Below, piece after piece: positions 1-7,676 of a stretch of 12,116 nucleotides of DNA. The translations under genes were made by a program, and so were the position numbers. This DNA is from CBDFHV01 sp965247705 (GTDB lineage: Bacteria; Pseudomonadota; Alphaproteobacteria; Rhodospirillales; CAMCUA01). Position 1 is the first letter of the stretch, and every line of letters begins with the position of its first letter. Where the stretch lies: contig CBDFHV010000001.1 of NCBI GenBank assembly GCA_965247705.1, positions 1-12,116 on the forward strand, in the 5' to 3' direction. The notes under the pieces are model-generated. The model did no database searches and was not told where the DNA came from. It saw only the letters and a program-made list of their open reading frames with translations.

Positions 1-23
1 AGTCGACGGGCCGCACCGAAGTA

Positions 24-43
24 TTCAACCCGCCTTATTCACC
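24..43 (+). repeat. Left terminal inverted repeat of the IS1380 element
   Basis: The sequence TTCAACCCGCCTTATTCACC pairs with the reverse complement of 1757-1776, mismatching only at positions 3 and 10. It lies about 90 bases before the transposase start, as expected for the terminal repeat that the transposase binds. Confidence 0.8.
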
Positions 44-131
44 CAAGGGGCCTGAAATGACTGGCGCGCGGCGGATTTTGACGTAAAATCAATGTTCTAG
101 AAGGATTCACAACAAACCTCCGCCGTGCGCC

Positions 132-1553
132 ATGGGTGAAACGCTATCTCTGTTCGGTTCCTCGTTCAACAAGTCCCTTCGCATCGAATCCCGACCCGAG
201 CGGCTGACCGGGGAACCGGGGGCCGTGCTCTTGCGCGAGATCATGGAGCGCACCCGGATCATCGAGTGGCTGACCGAGCGGTTGCACGATCCGCGCAAGG
301 CCGATCGTGTCACCTATCCCCTGGCCGATCTGCTGCGCACGGTTCTGCTTCTCTTTGGCCAGGGTTGGCACGACCAAGACGACGCCGACGCGCTCCGCCA
401 TGATGCGGGCCTACGCCTGGCTGCAAGCGGTTCACGGGGTGTCACGCCGTTGTCCACCGAGGCGCACCTGGCCTCGCAACCCACGCTGTCGCGTCTGATC
501 GCGCTTCTGAGCACGCCGGAGGCCCGCACTGTGCTCCATGAGGCGATCACCGAGCTCGCGGGGCGGCGGTTCCGGGGCCTGCGCGGCGGTCACCGGCAGC
601 GATATCTGACCATCGACGTGGACAGCCTGCCGATCGAGGTCCACGGCCATCAACCCGGCTCGGCCTGGAACGGCCATTACCATCAGCGCATGTACCACCC
701 TTTGGTGGCCAGCATCGCCGAAACCGGCGACCTTCTGGACGCTCGTTTACGGGAGGGCAACGCCCACACCGCCGAGGGGGCGCTGGACTTCATCCTTGAT
801 CTCGTGGACCGAGCCGAAGAGACGCTGTGCCAAGTCGCTCTGGTGCGCATCGACGCTGGGTTCCCCAGCGATCCCCTGCTGTCGGGCCTGGAGCGTCGCG
901 GGACGCCCTATGTTGCCCGATTGCGGACCAACAAGGTCCTGGACCGCATGGCTCAGCCCTGTCTTGGACGGCCGCCGGGACGGCCTCCGGCAGAGCCGCG
1001 GACGTGGTTCCACGAGATGACCTGCCGGGCGAAGTCGTGGTCGAAAGAGCGCCGAGTGGTCCTGGTGGTGTTGGAACGGCCAGACCAATTTCTGGTTGAT
1101 CACTTCTGGCTGATCACCAGCCTTGATGCCGGGGCCGTGCCGGCGGCCGATCTCCTGGATCACTACCGCCAGCGCGGCCGTGCCGAGGCCCACATGGGCG
1201 AACTCATGGACGTGATGGACCCGGCGCTGTCGTCCGCGTCGCGAAGGAAGCGTCATTACCGGGGGCGCTGCCTGCCGGAGCGCGAGAGCACGGTCGATGC
1301 CTTCGCTCACAACGAGGTCGTCCTGTTGCTCAACATCCTGGCCTATGAACTGGTTCATGCCGGGCGGTGCCTGATGGAGACTGCGACCGGCGAGGGGTGG
1401 AGCCTTCGCCGGTTCCGCGAGCGCGTTCTGCGCGCCGCCGCCCGGGTCGTCGTTTCCGGCCGACGCATCACCATGGTCATCGGGGAAACATTCGCCCGCT
1501 TCTGGCAACGGCTCTGGCCGCGCTTGGAACGCTTGCGATACGCCGACCCGTAA
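132..1553 (+). CDS. IS1380-family transposase (DDE type)
   Basis: A 473-aa DDE transposase that would cut and rejoin the ends of its own element. The N-terminal stretch (FNKSLRIESRPERLTGEPGA, residues 12-31) and the central LTIDVDSLPIEVHGHQPGSA (159-178) are typical of the IS1380 family. Candidate catalytic acidic residues are D162/D164 in IDVD, D241 in RIDAGFPSD, and E352/E357 in the YRQRGRAEAHMGELMD segment. All are present and the frame is uninterrupted, so the enzyme looks full length. No strong Shine-Dalgarno precedes ATG 132; an AAGGA at 101-105 is too far away (26 bases), so translation may be weak or the start may be different. Family assignment is firm by recognised motifs; activity is inferred. 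Confidence 0.92.
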   Translation: MGETLSLFGSSFNKSLRIESRPERLTGEPGAVLLREIMERTRIIEWLTERLHDPRKADRVTYPLADLLRTVLLLFGQGWHDQDDADALRHDAGLRLAASGSRGVTPLSTEAHLASQPTLSRLIALLSTPEARTVLHEAITELAGRRFRGLRGGHRQRYLTIDVDSLPIEVHGHQPGSAWNGHYHQRMYHPLVASIAETGDLLDARLREGNAHTAEGALDFILDLVDRAEETLCQVALVRIDAGFPSDPLLSGLERRGTPYVARLRTNKVLDRMAQPCLGRPPGRPPAEPRTWFHEMTCRAKSWSKERRVVLVVLERPDQFLVDHFWLITSLDAGAVPAADLLDHYRQRGRAEAHMGELMDVMDPALSSASRRKRHYRGRCLPERESTVDAFAHNEVVLLLNILAYELVHAGRCLMETATGEGWSLRRFRERVLRAAARVVVSGRRITMVIGETFARFWQRLWPRLERLRYADP

Positions 1554-1583
1554 CCCCGTCCAAGTCGGCCAGCTAGACTTCAA

Positions 1584-1606
1584 GCCACCGCCGGATCGCC
1601 GGTGGC
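1584..1606 (+). terminator. Hairpin after the IS1380 transposase, possible terminator
   Basis: GCCACCG (1584-1590) pairs perfectly with CGGTGGC (1600-1606) across a 9-base loop, 30 bases after the transposase stop. No T-run follows, so it is a weak candidate for an intrinsic terminator and may instead be only an RNA 3'-end stabiliser. Confidence 0.3.
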
Positions 1607-1756
1607 GGTCCCGCTCGCCTCCACGGCGGCTTCTTCACGCCTTTCATGCCTCAAGTGGCTATCGCACAGCTGGGGAAGCACCCGTGACTCGCCAGCCGCG
1701 AATGACCCTGCAACGAGACTCGCATCACATGCAGAAAAGTCTACGGCAAGGGGGTT

Positions 1757-1776
1757 GGTGAATAAGCCGGGTTCAA
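1757..1776 (-). repeat. Right terminal inverted repeat of the IS1380 element
   Basis: GGTGAATAAGCCGGGTTCAA is the inverted partner of 24-43, with 18 of 20 positions matching. It ends 3 bases before the CACAGAG-type palindrome, so the element inserted directly beside that repeat. Confidence 0.8.
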
Positions 1777-1779
1777 GTG

Positions 1780-1873
1780 AACCACAGAGAACGCAGAGAA
1801 TTCACAGAGAAGAAAAAATTGAGTGATGCATGATTATTTCTACTCTGTGTACATCTCTGTGTACTCTGTGGTT
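1780..1873. repeat. Palindromic intergenic repeat built from CACAGAG units
   Basis: The left arm reads AACCACAGAG (1780-1789), followed by further (C)ACAGAG/GCAGAG units at about 1793-1798 and 1803-1809. The right arm carries the same units inverted (CTCTGTG at 1843-1849, 1856-1862 and 1864-1870) and ends in CTCTGTGGTT (1864-1873), a perfect 10-bp complement of the left arm. The two arms, each of about three units, could fold into a long imperfect hairpin around an AT-rich centre (about 1811-1840). No protein is encoded. Similar CACAGAG-rich palindromes occur as dispersed intergenic repeats in many bacteria; I recall this from general knowledge and cannot check copy number here. The rest of the gap to 1972 shows no gene. 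Confidence 0.75.
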
Positions 1874-1972
1874 ATCTGTTTTTGCCACACGCTTTGACTC
1901 ATTATCAGCACCTGTCCCGTCGATCGATGGCGTATCTGCTGAAGGTGAGCAGTACGGGCCGGATTGGCGAAC

Positions 1973-2608
1973 TCACAACGGCAGTCCCGCCCGTTCCAAC
2001 GCCTGGCGCCACATGTCTTCCCCGGTGGCGTCGAACAGGAGGTCGGGGTCGAAGGGGGCGATCAGCCACGAGCCCTCGTTGATCTCCCGGTCGAGCTGAC
2101 CGGGGCCCCAACCGGCGTAGCCGACCAGGAACAGGCTGCGCCTTGGGCCTTCCCCGGCGGCCAAGGCCTTGAGCACGTCCATGTGGGTGGTGAGCGCCAG
2201 GCCGTCGCCCACGGGGACCGTATCCGGGCCGGCGTAGTCGGGGGTATGGAGGACGAAACCCAGGCCCCGCTCCACCGGCCCGCCCAGGTGCACGGCCATT
2301 TCTGCTGTCACACTGGGGCCGTCGGACGCTATCCCCAGGGCGGTCAGCAGTTGCCCCAGGGAACCGCGGCCGACCGGCCGGTTGACCACCAGGCCGAAGG
2401 CGCCCTCGGGGCCGTGGCGCACCATGTAGACGACGCCGTGGGCGAAGTTGGGATCGGTAAGGCGCTCCGTCGCCACCAGGAACATGCCGGCCGTCGCCGG
2501 CCCCGGGGCGGCCTCGGGCGCTCGCGGGGCATCGACGGGCACGGCATGGGCCGCAACGGCTAATCCGAGGCCCGCGATGGCGGCGACAAGCGGGATCAGT
2601 CTGCGCAT
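1973..2608 (-). CDS. YqgE/AlgH family protein (UPF0301/DUF179) with signal peptide
   Basis: A 211-aa protein of the YqgE/AlgH family, whose biochemical role is unsettled; AlgH was named for an effect on alginate regulation in Pseudomonas. Conserved blocks are GMFLVATERLTDPNF (41-55), GAFGLVVNRP (69-78), VHLGGPV (106-112) and VGYAGWGPGQLDREI (162-176), with a C-terminal WRQAL (200-204). Unlike ordinary members, which start almost directly at the GxFLVA block and are cytosolic, this one has about 40 extra N-terminal residues. They begin MRRLIPL, continue with a hydrophobic core and end AAHA, a good signal peptide with cleavage near residue 22, then a Pro/Ala-rich linker. I chose ATG 2608 because it gives the compact signal peptide; an in-frame ATG at 2626 would add six residues. 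Neither has a strong Shine-Dalgarno. It follows the DUF2125 gene by 41 bases on the same strand, so co-transcription is likely. Confidence 0.9.
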   Translation of the reverse strand: MRRLIPLVAAIAGLGLAVAAHAVPVDAPRAPEAAPGPATAGMFLVATERLTDPNFAHGVVYMVRHGPEGAFGLVVNRPVGRGSLGQLLTALGIASDGPSVTAEMAVHLGGPVERGLGFVLHTPDYAGPDTVPVGDGLALTTHMDVLKALAAGEGPRRSLFLVGYAGWGPGQLDREINEGSWLIAPFDPDLLFDATGEDMWRQALERAGLPL

Positions 2609-2649
2609 GGTTCCAAACTTTAACATCGCGCGACGCGGTCGTCGCGGCC

Positions 2650-3738
2650 TTACGGTGGCCAGCGGCCGGTCCAGCGCACCGCGGGCAGGCGGGCCAGCGC
2701 CACCGGACCGGTGTAGAGCGTGCGCTCCTGGACCGTTACCGGCAGGCTGAGCACGGGCGGGCCGCCGTCGGCCGCCGGGCGGGCCATGGCGCCGAGGACC
2801 AGCTTGGCGGTCAGCGCCGCGCCGCGCTCGATGACGCCGCGGCGGCGCAGCAATTCCACCACCGCGAAAAAGCCGCGGCTGCGCACGGTGAAGGCGCCGA
2901 TGGGTTGCAGGTCGCCATCGAGCGCGATGGTGCCGTCGGCGTCCGCTTCGGCCGGGCCGTGTCGGACCCGCAGGCGCTTCACCTCGATGGTGCCGCCGGC
3001 ATCCCGCCAGGCCGGCAGCACCGCTTCCAGGGGCCCGGCCGTCAGGGGGCCCAGCAAGTCCGCTTCCAGCACCGCTGCCGCCACGCCCGGTCCGAAGGGC
3101 AGGGCCAGCAGGGCCGGCGCGGTGGCGTCCCGGACCACAAGGCGGAGCCGGGCGCCGGGGCTGGTCGGCTCGGGGCCGCCGGGCAGCAGGCGCGCTTCCA
3201 GGTCCGCCGCGGCGATGGTCGCCTGGTCGTCGCCCTCCAGGGACAGGCCGCGGAGGGTGGCTTCCAAGCCGTCGATGCGTCCGCCCGACAGGGTGGCCGT
3301 GGCCTCGGCTTTCTTCGCCGTGCCGGTGAGCGCAATGCCGCGGCCGGCGGTGGTCAGGCGCACGTCATGTTTCCCGTCCAGGCGCACGGTTACCGACCGG
3401 GGCGACCACACCGCCACCTGCGCCGTCCCCCGCTCCGCCTTCCAGGACCATGGCCGGTCGGTTTCCGCCTGGCCCACAAGCGGCGCCTCGACGGTCAGGC
3501 GCAGGCGCCAGGGATAGCCGTCGACGGCAAGCGCCGACCAAGCCACCGTCCAGCCCTCCGCCACCCGCTCCGCCCGCCAGACGTCGGCGGCCTGGCGCAG
3601 GTTCGCCGCCGCCTGGAACCAGAACAGCGTATAGGCCAGCGCCAGTACGACGAGGACCGCGCCGCCATAAAGGACCGGCGGAAGCCACCGGCGCCGTTCG
3701 TCGGTCGCGGCGCTGGATCGGGAAGGGGGTTTTGGCAC
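2650..3738 (-). CDS. DUF2125 domain membrane-anchored protein
   Basis: A 362-aa protein of unknown function that I assign to DUF2125, a family seen mainly in Alphaproteobacteria. A short basic N-terminus (ERRRW, 14-18) precedes one transmembrane helix (about 20-41). The remainder should lie in the periplasm. It shows the GW...GYPWRL pattern (62-79) near the start of the domain and later beta-rich repeats such as DGTIALDGDLQPIGAFTVRSRG, reminiscent of AsmA-like envelope proteins. I prefer the GTG at 3736-3738, which has GGAG seven bases upstream and lies downstream of a possible -10; an upstream in-frame GTG at 3798 would add 20 non-conserved residues. It is divergent from the ChaC-like gene and upstream of the YqgE gene. 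Function is not inferable; a role in envelope maintenance is a guess. Confidence 0.8.
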   Translation of the reverse strand: MPKPPSRSSAATDERRRWLPPVLYGGAVLVVLALAYTLFWFQAAANLRQAADVWRAERVAEGWTVAWSALAVDGYPWRLRLTVEAPLVGQAETDRPWSWKAERGTAQVAVWSPRSVTVRLDGKHDVRLTTAGRGIALTGTAKKAEATATLSGGRIDGLEATLRGLSLEGDDQATIAAADLEARLLPGGPEPTSPGARLRLVVRDATAPALLALPFGPGVAAAVLEADLLGPLTAGPLEAVLPAWRDAGGTIEVKRLRVRHGPAEADADGTIALDGDLQPIGAFTVRSRGFFAVVELLRRRGVIERGAALTAKLVLGAMARPAADGGPPVLSLPVTVQERTLYTGPVALARLPAVRWTGRWPP

Positions 3739-3745
3739 GGGGTCG

Positions 3746-3749
3746 CTCC
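3746..3749 (-). promoter_or_regulatory. Ribosome binding site deciding the DUF2125 GTG start
   Basis: On the minus strand GGAG lies seven bases before the GTG at 3738. The alternative GTG at 3798 has no comparable site, so this supports the shorter protein. Confidence 0.5.
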
Positions 3750-3771
3750 GCCGGGGATCGGACGCCGAGCA

Positions 3772-3800
3772 TGTATAAAGGGAATCCGCCTCCCGCACAC
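3772..3800 (-). promoter_or_regulatory. Possible promoter of the DUF2125-YqgE operon
   Basis: On the minus strand TATACA (3777-3772) resembles a -10 box within an otherwise GC-rich divergent intergenic region. The hexamer 17 bases upstream (GTGTGC, 3800-3795) is a poor -35 match. A transcript starting just downstream would begin before the GTG at 3738 but after that at 3798, consistent with the chosen start. Weak evidence. Confidence 0.3.
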
Positions 3801-3884
3801 GGCGGTCCGGGGTTGGCGATCACCGCGCCCCAAGGCAGGCGTTGCGAGCCGCGCCGCGAGGCGATAGCGTGCCGCGCCTTTTCC

Positions 3885-3890
3885 AGGGAG
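3885..3890 (+). promoter_or_regulatory. Ribosome binding site deciding the ChaC-like GTG start
   Basis: AGGGAG lies eight bases before GTG 3899. The frame stays open upstream to a TTG at 3842, but the extra 19 residues are not family-like, so the GTG is preferred. Confidence 0.6.
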
Positions 3891-3898
3891 ATGCGTCC

Positions 3899-4471
3899 GT
3901 GACCAGCGACCCGCCGCCCGGCCCGACCGACATGTGGGTGTTCGGTTACGGCTCCCTCATGTGGCGGCCGGACTTTCCCCACGCCGAAAACCAACCGGCC
4001 CTGCTGCGGGGCTATCACCGGGCGCTGTGCATCCTGTCCACCCACTATCGGGGGACTCAGGCCTGTCCCGGCCTGGTGGTGGGCCTGGACCGGGGTGGTT
4101 CCTGTCGGGGTCGGGCGCTGCGGGTCGCCGCCAAGGACGTCGCCGAGGTCAAGGAATACCTGTGGGAGCGGGAGCTCGACACCTACGCCTACGTGGCCAA
4201 ATGGCTGCCCGTGGGCCTGCCGGCGCAAAGAGTCACCGCGCTCTGTTTCGTGGTCGATCGCGCCAACGGCGATCAGTACGCGGGCAAGCTGACCGAGTCG
4301 GCGATGGTCGACATGGTCCTCCAGGGCCGGGGCAATCGTGGCACGGCGCTGGACTACCTGGAAAACACCATCGCCCACTTGGACGACCTGGGCATTGGCG
4401 AAGGACTTCTGCATCGGGTGCTGAACCAGGCGCGATCGAGAGCCGGCGGTCAGCCCGGCGAACCCACTTGA
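3899..4471 (+). CDS. ChaC-like gamma-glutamylcyclotransferase
   Basis: A 190-aa cytosolic enzyme of the ChaC family. Characterised ChaC proteins cleave the gamma-glutamyl bond of glutathione, giving 5-oxoproline and Cys-Gly. The signature VFGYGSLMWRPDF (14-26) contains the YGSL substrate-binding loop. E92, in YLWERELDTYAY (87-98), aligns with the catalytic glutamate of the DFRE/ERE motif in animal ChaC proteins. The C-terminal half has the expected AxxGxG/NxxYLxN-like region (QGRGNRGTALDYLENT, from about residue 142). Length is close to the family norm (about 180-220). Start GTG 3899 is chosen for its AGGGAG site. The SDR gene follows after 30 bases, suggesting one transcript. Substrate (glutathione or another gamma-glutamyl compound) is inferred from family. 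Confidence 0.9.
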   Translation: MTSDPPPGPTDMWVFGYGSLMWRPDFPHAENQPALLRGYHRALCILSTHYRGTQACPGLVVGLDRGGSCRGRALRVAAKDVAEVKEYLWERELDTYAYVAKWLPVGLPAQRVTALCFVVDRANGDQYAGKLTESAMVDMVLQGRGNRGTALDYLENTIAHLDDLGIGEGLLHRVLNQARSRAGGQPGEPT

Positions 4472-4501
4472 GCCAATCGGTTCACCGGGAGGGAGACACC
4501 C

Positions 4502-5284
4502 ATGCCCCGCGACCCTGATTTCTTCCGTGACAAGACCATCGTCATATCCGGCGCCGCCAGCGGCATCGGCCGCGCCACCGCCCTGATCTTCGCCGCCGAG
4601 GGGGCCAACGTGGTGTGCAGCGATATCGACGGCGATGGGGCGGCGCGCACGGCCGAAGGCGTGCGCGCCACTGGCGCCAAAACCGGCGCCAAGGCCGAGG
4701 CGGTGGTCTGCGACGTCACCGACCGGGACCAGGCGCGGGCCATGGTGGCGGTGGCGCGGGATGCCTTCGGCGGCTTGGACTTCCAGCTCAACTCGGCGGG
4801 TACGGCGATCGGCCGCGGCCCCTTCCACGAAGTGACCCCAGAAGCCTGGATGCGCACCTTCGACCTCAACGTGCTGGGCACCGTTCACTGCATGCAGGCG
4901 GCGATTCCTCTGATGCTGGAGCGGGGTGGCGGGGTGATCCTCAACCTGTCCAGTCTGTCCCACCGGCGGGGCGGCGCCGGATCGTCGGTGCATTACGCGG
5001 CCGCCAAGGGGGCCGTGGTCAGCCTGTCCATGGGTGTGGCCCGCGAGTATGCATCCCGCGGCATCCGCTGCATGCCCATCGCCCCGGCCTCGGTCAACAG
5101 CAACTTCCAGAAAGCCTCCGGCGCCTCGCCGGAGCTTCTTCAGCGCTACCGGAACGAGATCCCCATGGGCCGGTTCGGCGAGCCCGAGGAGATCGGCGAG
5201 CTGGCCCTTTTCCTGTGCTCCGACGCGTGCGCGTTCATGACCGCCGACACGGTTTATGTCAGCGGCGGCAGCGGCTGGCGCTGA
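4502..5284 (+). CDS. SDR-family NAD(P)-dependent oxidoreductase
   Basis: A 260-aa classical short-chain dehydrogenase/reductase. Rossmann motif SGAASGIG (16-23) binds the nucleotide; D41 at the end of strand 2 (CSDIDG) favours NAD(H) over NADP(H). NSAG (97-100) replaces the usual NNAG, N123 is in place, and the active site is S151, Y165 and K169 (YAAAK). The region after strand 6 reads APASVNSNF instead of the common PGxVxTxM, so cofactor and substrate loops differ somewhat from FabG-like enzymes. A strong GGGAGGGAG precedes ATG 4502. It follows the ChaC-like gene by 30 bases. Substrate is unknown; nothing in the context fixes it. Confidence 0.9.
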   Translation: MPRDPDFFRDKTIVISGAASGIGRATALIFAAEGANVVCSDIDGDGAARTAEGVRATGAKTGAKAEAVVCDVTDRDQARAMVAVARDAFGGLDFQLNSAGTAIGRGPFHEVTPEAWMRTFDLNVLGTVHCMQAAIPLMLERGGGVILNLSSLSHRRGGAGSSVHYAAAKGAVVSLSMGVAREYASRGIRCMPIAPASVNSNFQKASGASPELLQRYRNEIPMGRFGEPEEIGELALFLCSDACAFMTADTVYVSGGSGWR

Positions 5285-5376
5285 GGTTCCGATCAACAAG
5301 GTTTGATTGCTCGTGCACTCGGGCGCGGGCGTTCCGTGCTAGTGTTTTCGACTCGAAGCTCGGTTGCGATTGGGCG

Positions 5377-5382
5377 AAGGAG
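5377..5382 (+). promoter_or_regulatory. Ribosome binding site deciding the channel start
   Basis: AAGGAG lies ten bases before ATG 5393. The frame is open upstream to about 5303, but ATG 5393 has this site and begins directly with a signal peptide. Confidence 0.6.
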
Positions 5383-5392
5383 TCGGCCTGCC

Positions 5393-7663
5393 ATGGGTAT
5401 CCGCGTACGCGCCGGCGCCGCCGCGGCCTGGACGGTGCTTGTTTTCCTCTTGTTCCTCGTCAGCATCGCCGGCGCCCAGATTCCCCTACCGTCTGCTGGC
5501 GGCGACGGGTCGGCGGCCATCTCGATCCCCGAGGACCTGCGATCGGTCGACGTGGACGTTCTGGTGGCGCGGATCCCCGACGTCCAGGCTCGCCTGCTGC
5601 TGCTGCAAGAGCTTCGCCGCCGGGCGGTCGACCAGGATGCCGGAGCGGGCGGCGCCTTCGGCGGCTTCGGCGTCGCCCTGGTCCAGCTTCGCATTGGCCT
5701 CGAGGGGTTCAGCGATACCCTGTGGAGTCAGTTGTCCACCCTCGGCGCCGGCCTCGGCATGGTGCCCGGCGAGCTGGCGACGGCGCTGGATACGGTGTTC
5801 GACGGGCAGGGGTGGAGCGGCGCCGCCATCATGCTGTTTTTGCTCGCGGTGCACCTGGCGGTGGGCTGGGGCGTCCATGCCGGGGCCCGGCGCGGCCTCG
5901 CCGACGGCCGCAAACGGATCGAGGCGGCCCAGCCCGAAGGCGCGATCGCGCGGCTGTGCTGGGCCCTGTTCCGCGCGCTGTTCGATCTACTGCCGATGAT
6001 CGCATTCGGGGCGGCGACCTTCGCGCTGACCTCGATCCTGGTGGCCGACGCGGGCGCGGCCCGCACCTTCGTCGTCACCTATGTGACGGCGGCGTTGATC
6101 ATTCTGCTGGCGCAGCTTGCCGCCCGGTTGGTGTTGGCCCCGGAAACGCCCAACCTGCGGCTTCTGCCCATCGATGATTCCGCGGCCCGGTTTCTCCACC
6201 GTTGGCTTCTGCGGCTGGCGGTTCTCAATACCATGGCCTGGATGACGGCCGGCCTGGTCATCCTTACCGGCATGGCCATGGAGGCCCATCTGGTGGTGGT
6301 GATCTTCACCGGCAGCCTGACCATGGCCTTGATCGTCGCCATGATCCTCGCCGCCCGGCAACCGGTGGCGTCGTGGATCCGCGGTTCCGCGACAGCGGGT
6401 GCGGGCAACGCGGCGACGGTGTCGCCCCTGCGCGCCCAGATAGCCGACCGCTGGCACTGGATCGCCCTCGCCTACCTCGGCGGCGTGTGGCTGGTGTGGG
6501 ACGCCAGCATGCTGGCCCGGGCCGGCTCCACCATCTGGCCGGCCATCGTCAGCCTGATCGTCGTTGCCCTGCTGCCGGTGATCGACCGCGCCCTGTGCGG
6601 CATGCTGGCCGACATGGTGGGCGATCCGTCGGACGCCTTCGATGACGAGGATCATCGGTTCCTGAGGGTGCTGCGCCAGGGCGGTCGCGGGGCCATCGCG
6701 GGCGTCGCCGCCGTGGTCCTGCTCCAGGTCTGGGGCGTCGACGTGCTGGGGATACCCGGCGACCAGTTGCGGTCCATACTGTGGAGCGCCGCCTTCGACA
6801 TCAGCCTGACCATGCTGGTGGCCTATGGGGCCTGGACCCTGATGGCCGCCGCCATCGACCGCCGCTTGCGCACCCGCGAGGTGGACGGGGTCGCAGTGGC
6901 CCCCAACGACCGCTTGCGCACTCTGCTTCCCCTGGCCCGCAAGAGCCTGCGCGCGGTCATGCTGGTGCTGGTCACGATGATCGTCCTGTCGTCCCTGGGG
7001 GTGGATATCGGGCCGCTGCTGGCCGGCGCCGGAGTGCTCGGCCTGGCCATCGGCTTCGGCGCCCAGGCCCTGGTCAAGGACGTGGTGTCAGGGGTGTTCT
7101 TCCTCATCGACGACGCCTTCCGCGTCGGCGAATACATCGAGATGGGCGAAATCCGGGGCGAGGTGGAGGCGATCAGCCTGCGCAGCCTGCGCCTGCGTCA
7201 TCACCGCGGCGCCATCCACACCATCCCCTTCGGCGAACTGCGTTCGATCACCAACTACAACCGGGACTGGGTCATCTACAAAATGAAGGTCCGGGTCCCT
7301 TACGATACGGACCTGGTGAAGGTGAAGAAAATCATCAAGCAGATCGGCAAGGAACTGATGGACGATCCGGAGGTCGGGCACAACTTTATCGACCCCCTGA
7401 AGTCCCAGGGGGTGTTCGAGATGGAGGACTCGGCGATGGTGATGCGGGTGAAGTTCACCTGCAAGCCGAGAGAGCAGTTCGTGATCCGGCGGATGGCCTA
7501 CCAGAAGATTCAGGAGATGTTCGCCGAGAACGGCATCCGCTTCGCCCACCGCCAGGTGACGGTGCATGTGCCGCCGGGGCCGGAGGAGCGCCCCACGGTG
7601 ATTCCCCGGGGGGCCGCCGCGGCCATCCGCGCGGAAGACGAGCCCTCCGCCGCCGCGTTCTGA
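5393..7663 (+). CDS. Large MscS-type mechanosensitive ion channel
   Basis: A 756-aa inner-membrane channel of the MscS superfamily, which opens under membrane tension to release solutes on osmotic downshock. Residues 1-28 form a signal peptide (basic start, hydrophobic core, VSIAGAQ). A periplasmic stretch of about 110 residues follows (29-140), then roughly ten hydrophobic segments (about 143-161, 198-220, 225-248, 270-292, 298-320, 353-373, 381-398, 430-447, 462-485, 517-537). The conserved MscS core is C-terminal: pore helix TM3 (about 544-574, with AGVLGLAIGFGAQALVKDV), the beta domain (GEYIEMGEIRGEVEAIS) and the alpha/beta vestibule to about 727. This is far longer than E. coli MscS (286 aa) and resembles multi-helix members such as YbiO. 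The last 30 residues are an Ala/Pro/Glu-rich tail. It stands 108 bases after the SDR gene and may have its own promoter, but I see no convincing one. Confidence 0.93.
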   Translation: MGIRVRAGAAAAWTVLVFLLFLVSIAGAQIPLPSAGGDGSAAISIPEDLRSVDVDVLVARIPDVQARLLLLQELRRRAVDQDAGAGGAFGGFGVALVQLRIGLEGFSDTLWSQLSTLGAGLGMVPGELATALDTVFDGQGWSGAAIMLFLLAVHLAVGWGVHAGARRGLADGRKRIEAAQPEGAIARLCWALFRALFDLLPMIAFGAATFALTSILVADAGAARTFVVTYVTAALIILLAQLAARLVLAPETPNLRLLPIDDSAARFLHRWLLRLAVLNTMAWMTAGLVILTGMAMEAHLVVVIFTGSLTMALIVAMILAARQPVASWIRGSATAGAGNAATVSPLRAQIADRWHWIALAYLGGVWLVWDASMLARAGSTIWPAIVSLIVVALLPVIDRALCGMLADMVGDPSDAFDDEDHRFLRVLRQGGRGAIAGVAAVVLLQVWGVDVLGIPGDQLRSILWSAAFDISLTMLVAYGAWTLMAAAIDRRLRTREVDGVAVAPNDRLRTLLPLARKSLRAVMLVLVTMIVLSSLGVDIGPLLAGAGVLGLAIGFGAQALVKDVVSGVFFLIDDAFRVGEYIEMGEIRGEVEAISLRSLRLRHHRGAIHTIPFGELRSITNYNRDWVIYKMKVRVPYDTDLVKVKKIIKQIGKELMDDPEVGHNFIDPLKSQGVFEMEDSAMVMRVKFTCKPREQFVIRRMAYQKIQEMFAENGIRFAHRQVTVHVPPGPEERPTVIPRGAAAAIRAEDEPSAAAF

Positions 7664-7676
7664 ACCGCCGTCGGAG

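Larger units (their letters stand above)
24..1776 (+). mobile_element. IS1380-family insertion sequence, complete
   Basis: A 1,753-bp element bounded by imperfect 20-bp inverted repeats that match at 18 of 20 positions. Between them lies one long transposase gene reading left to right. The size is near that usual for IS1380 elements (about 1.7 kb). No convincing 4-5 bp target duplication is visible: AGTA precedes the left end and GTGA follows the right end. The true ends may differ by a base or two, or the element may have suffered recombination. The 3' untranslated part (1554-1756) holds a small hairpin and no gene. The element appears potentially active because gene and ends are both intact. 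Confidence 0.85.

Noticed and set aside
78..106. Promoter for the IS1380 transposase (TTGACG at 78-83)
   Set aside because: The -35 match is good, but no acceptable -10 lies at the right distance.
3365..5299. Long minus-strand open frame (644 codons) across the ChaC-like and SDR genes
   Set aside because: It overlaps three well-supported genes, its product is low-complexity (rich in Gly, His, Arg, Pro) with no motif, and such antisense frames are common in GC-rich DNA.
4615..6177. Plus-strand 520-codon frame across the SDR and channel genes
   Set aside because: Its product is extremely Arg/Gly/Pro-rich, typical of a shifted reading of GC-rich genes.
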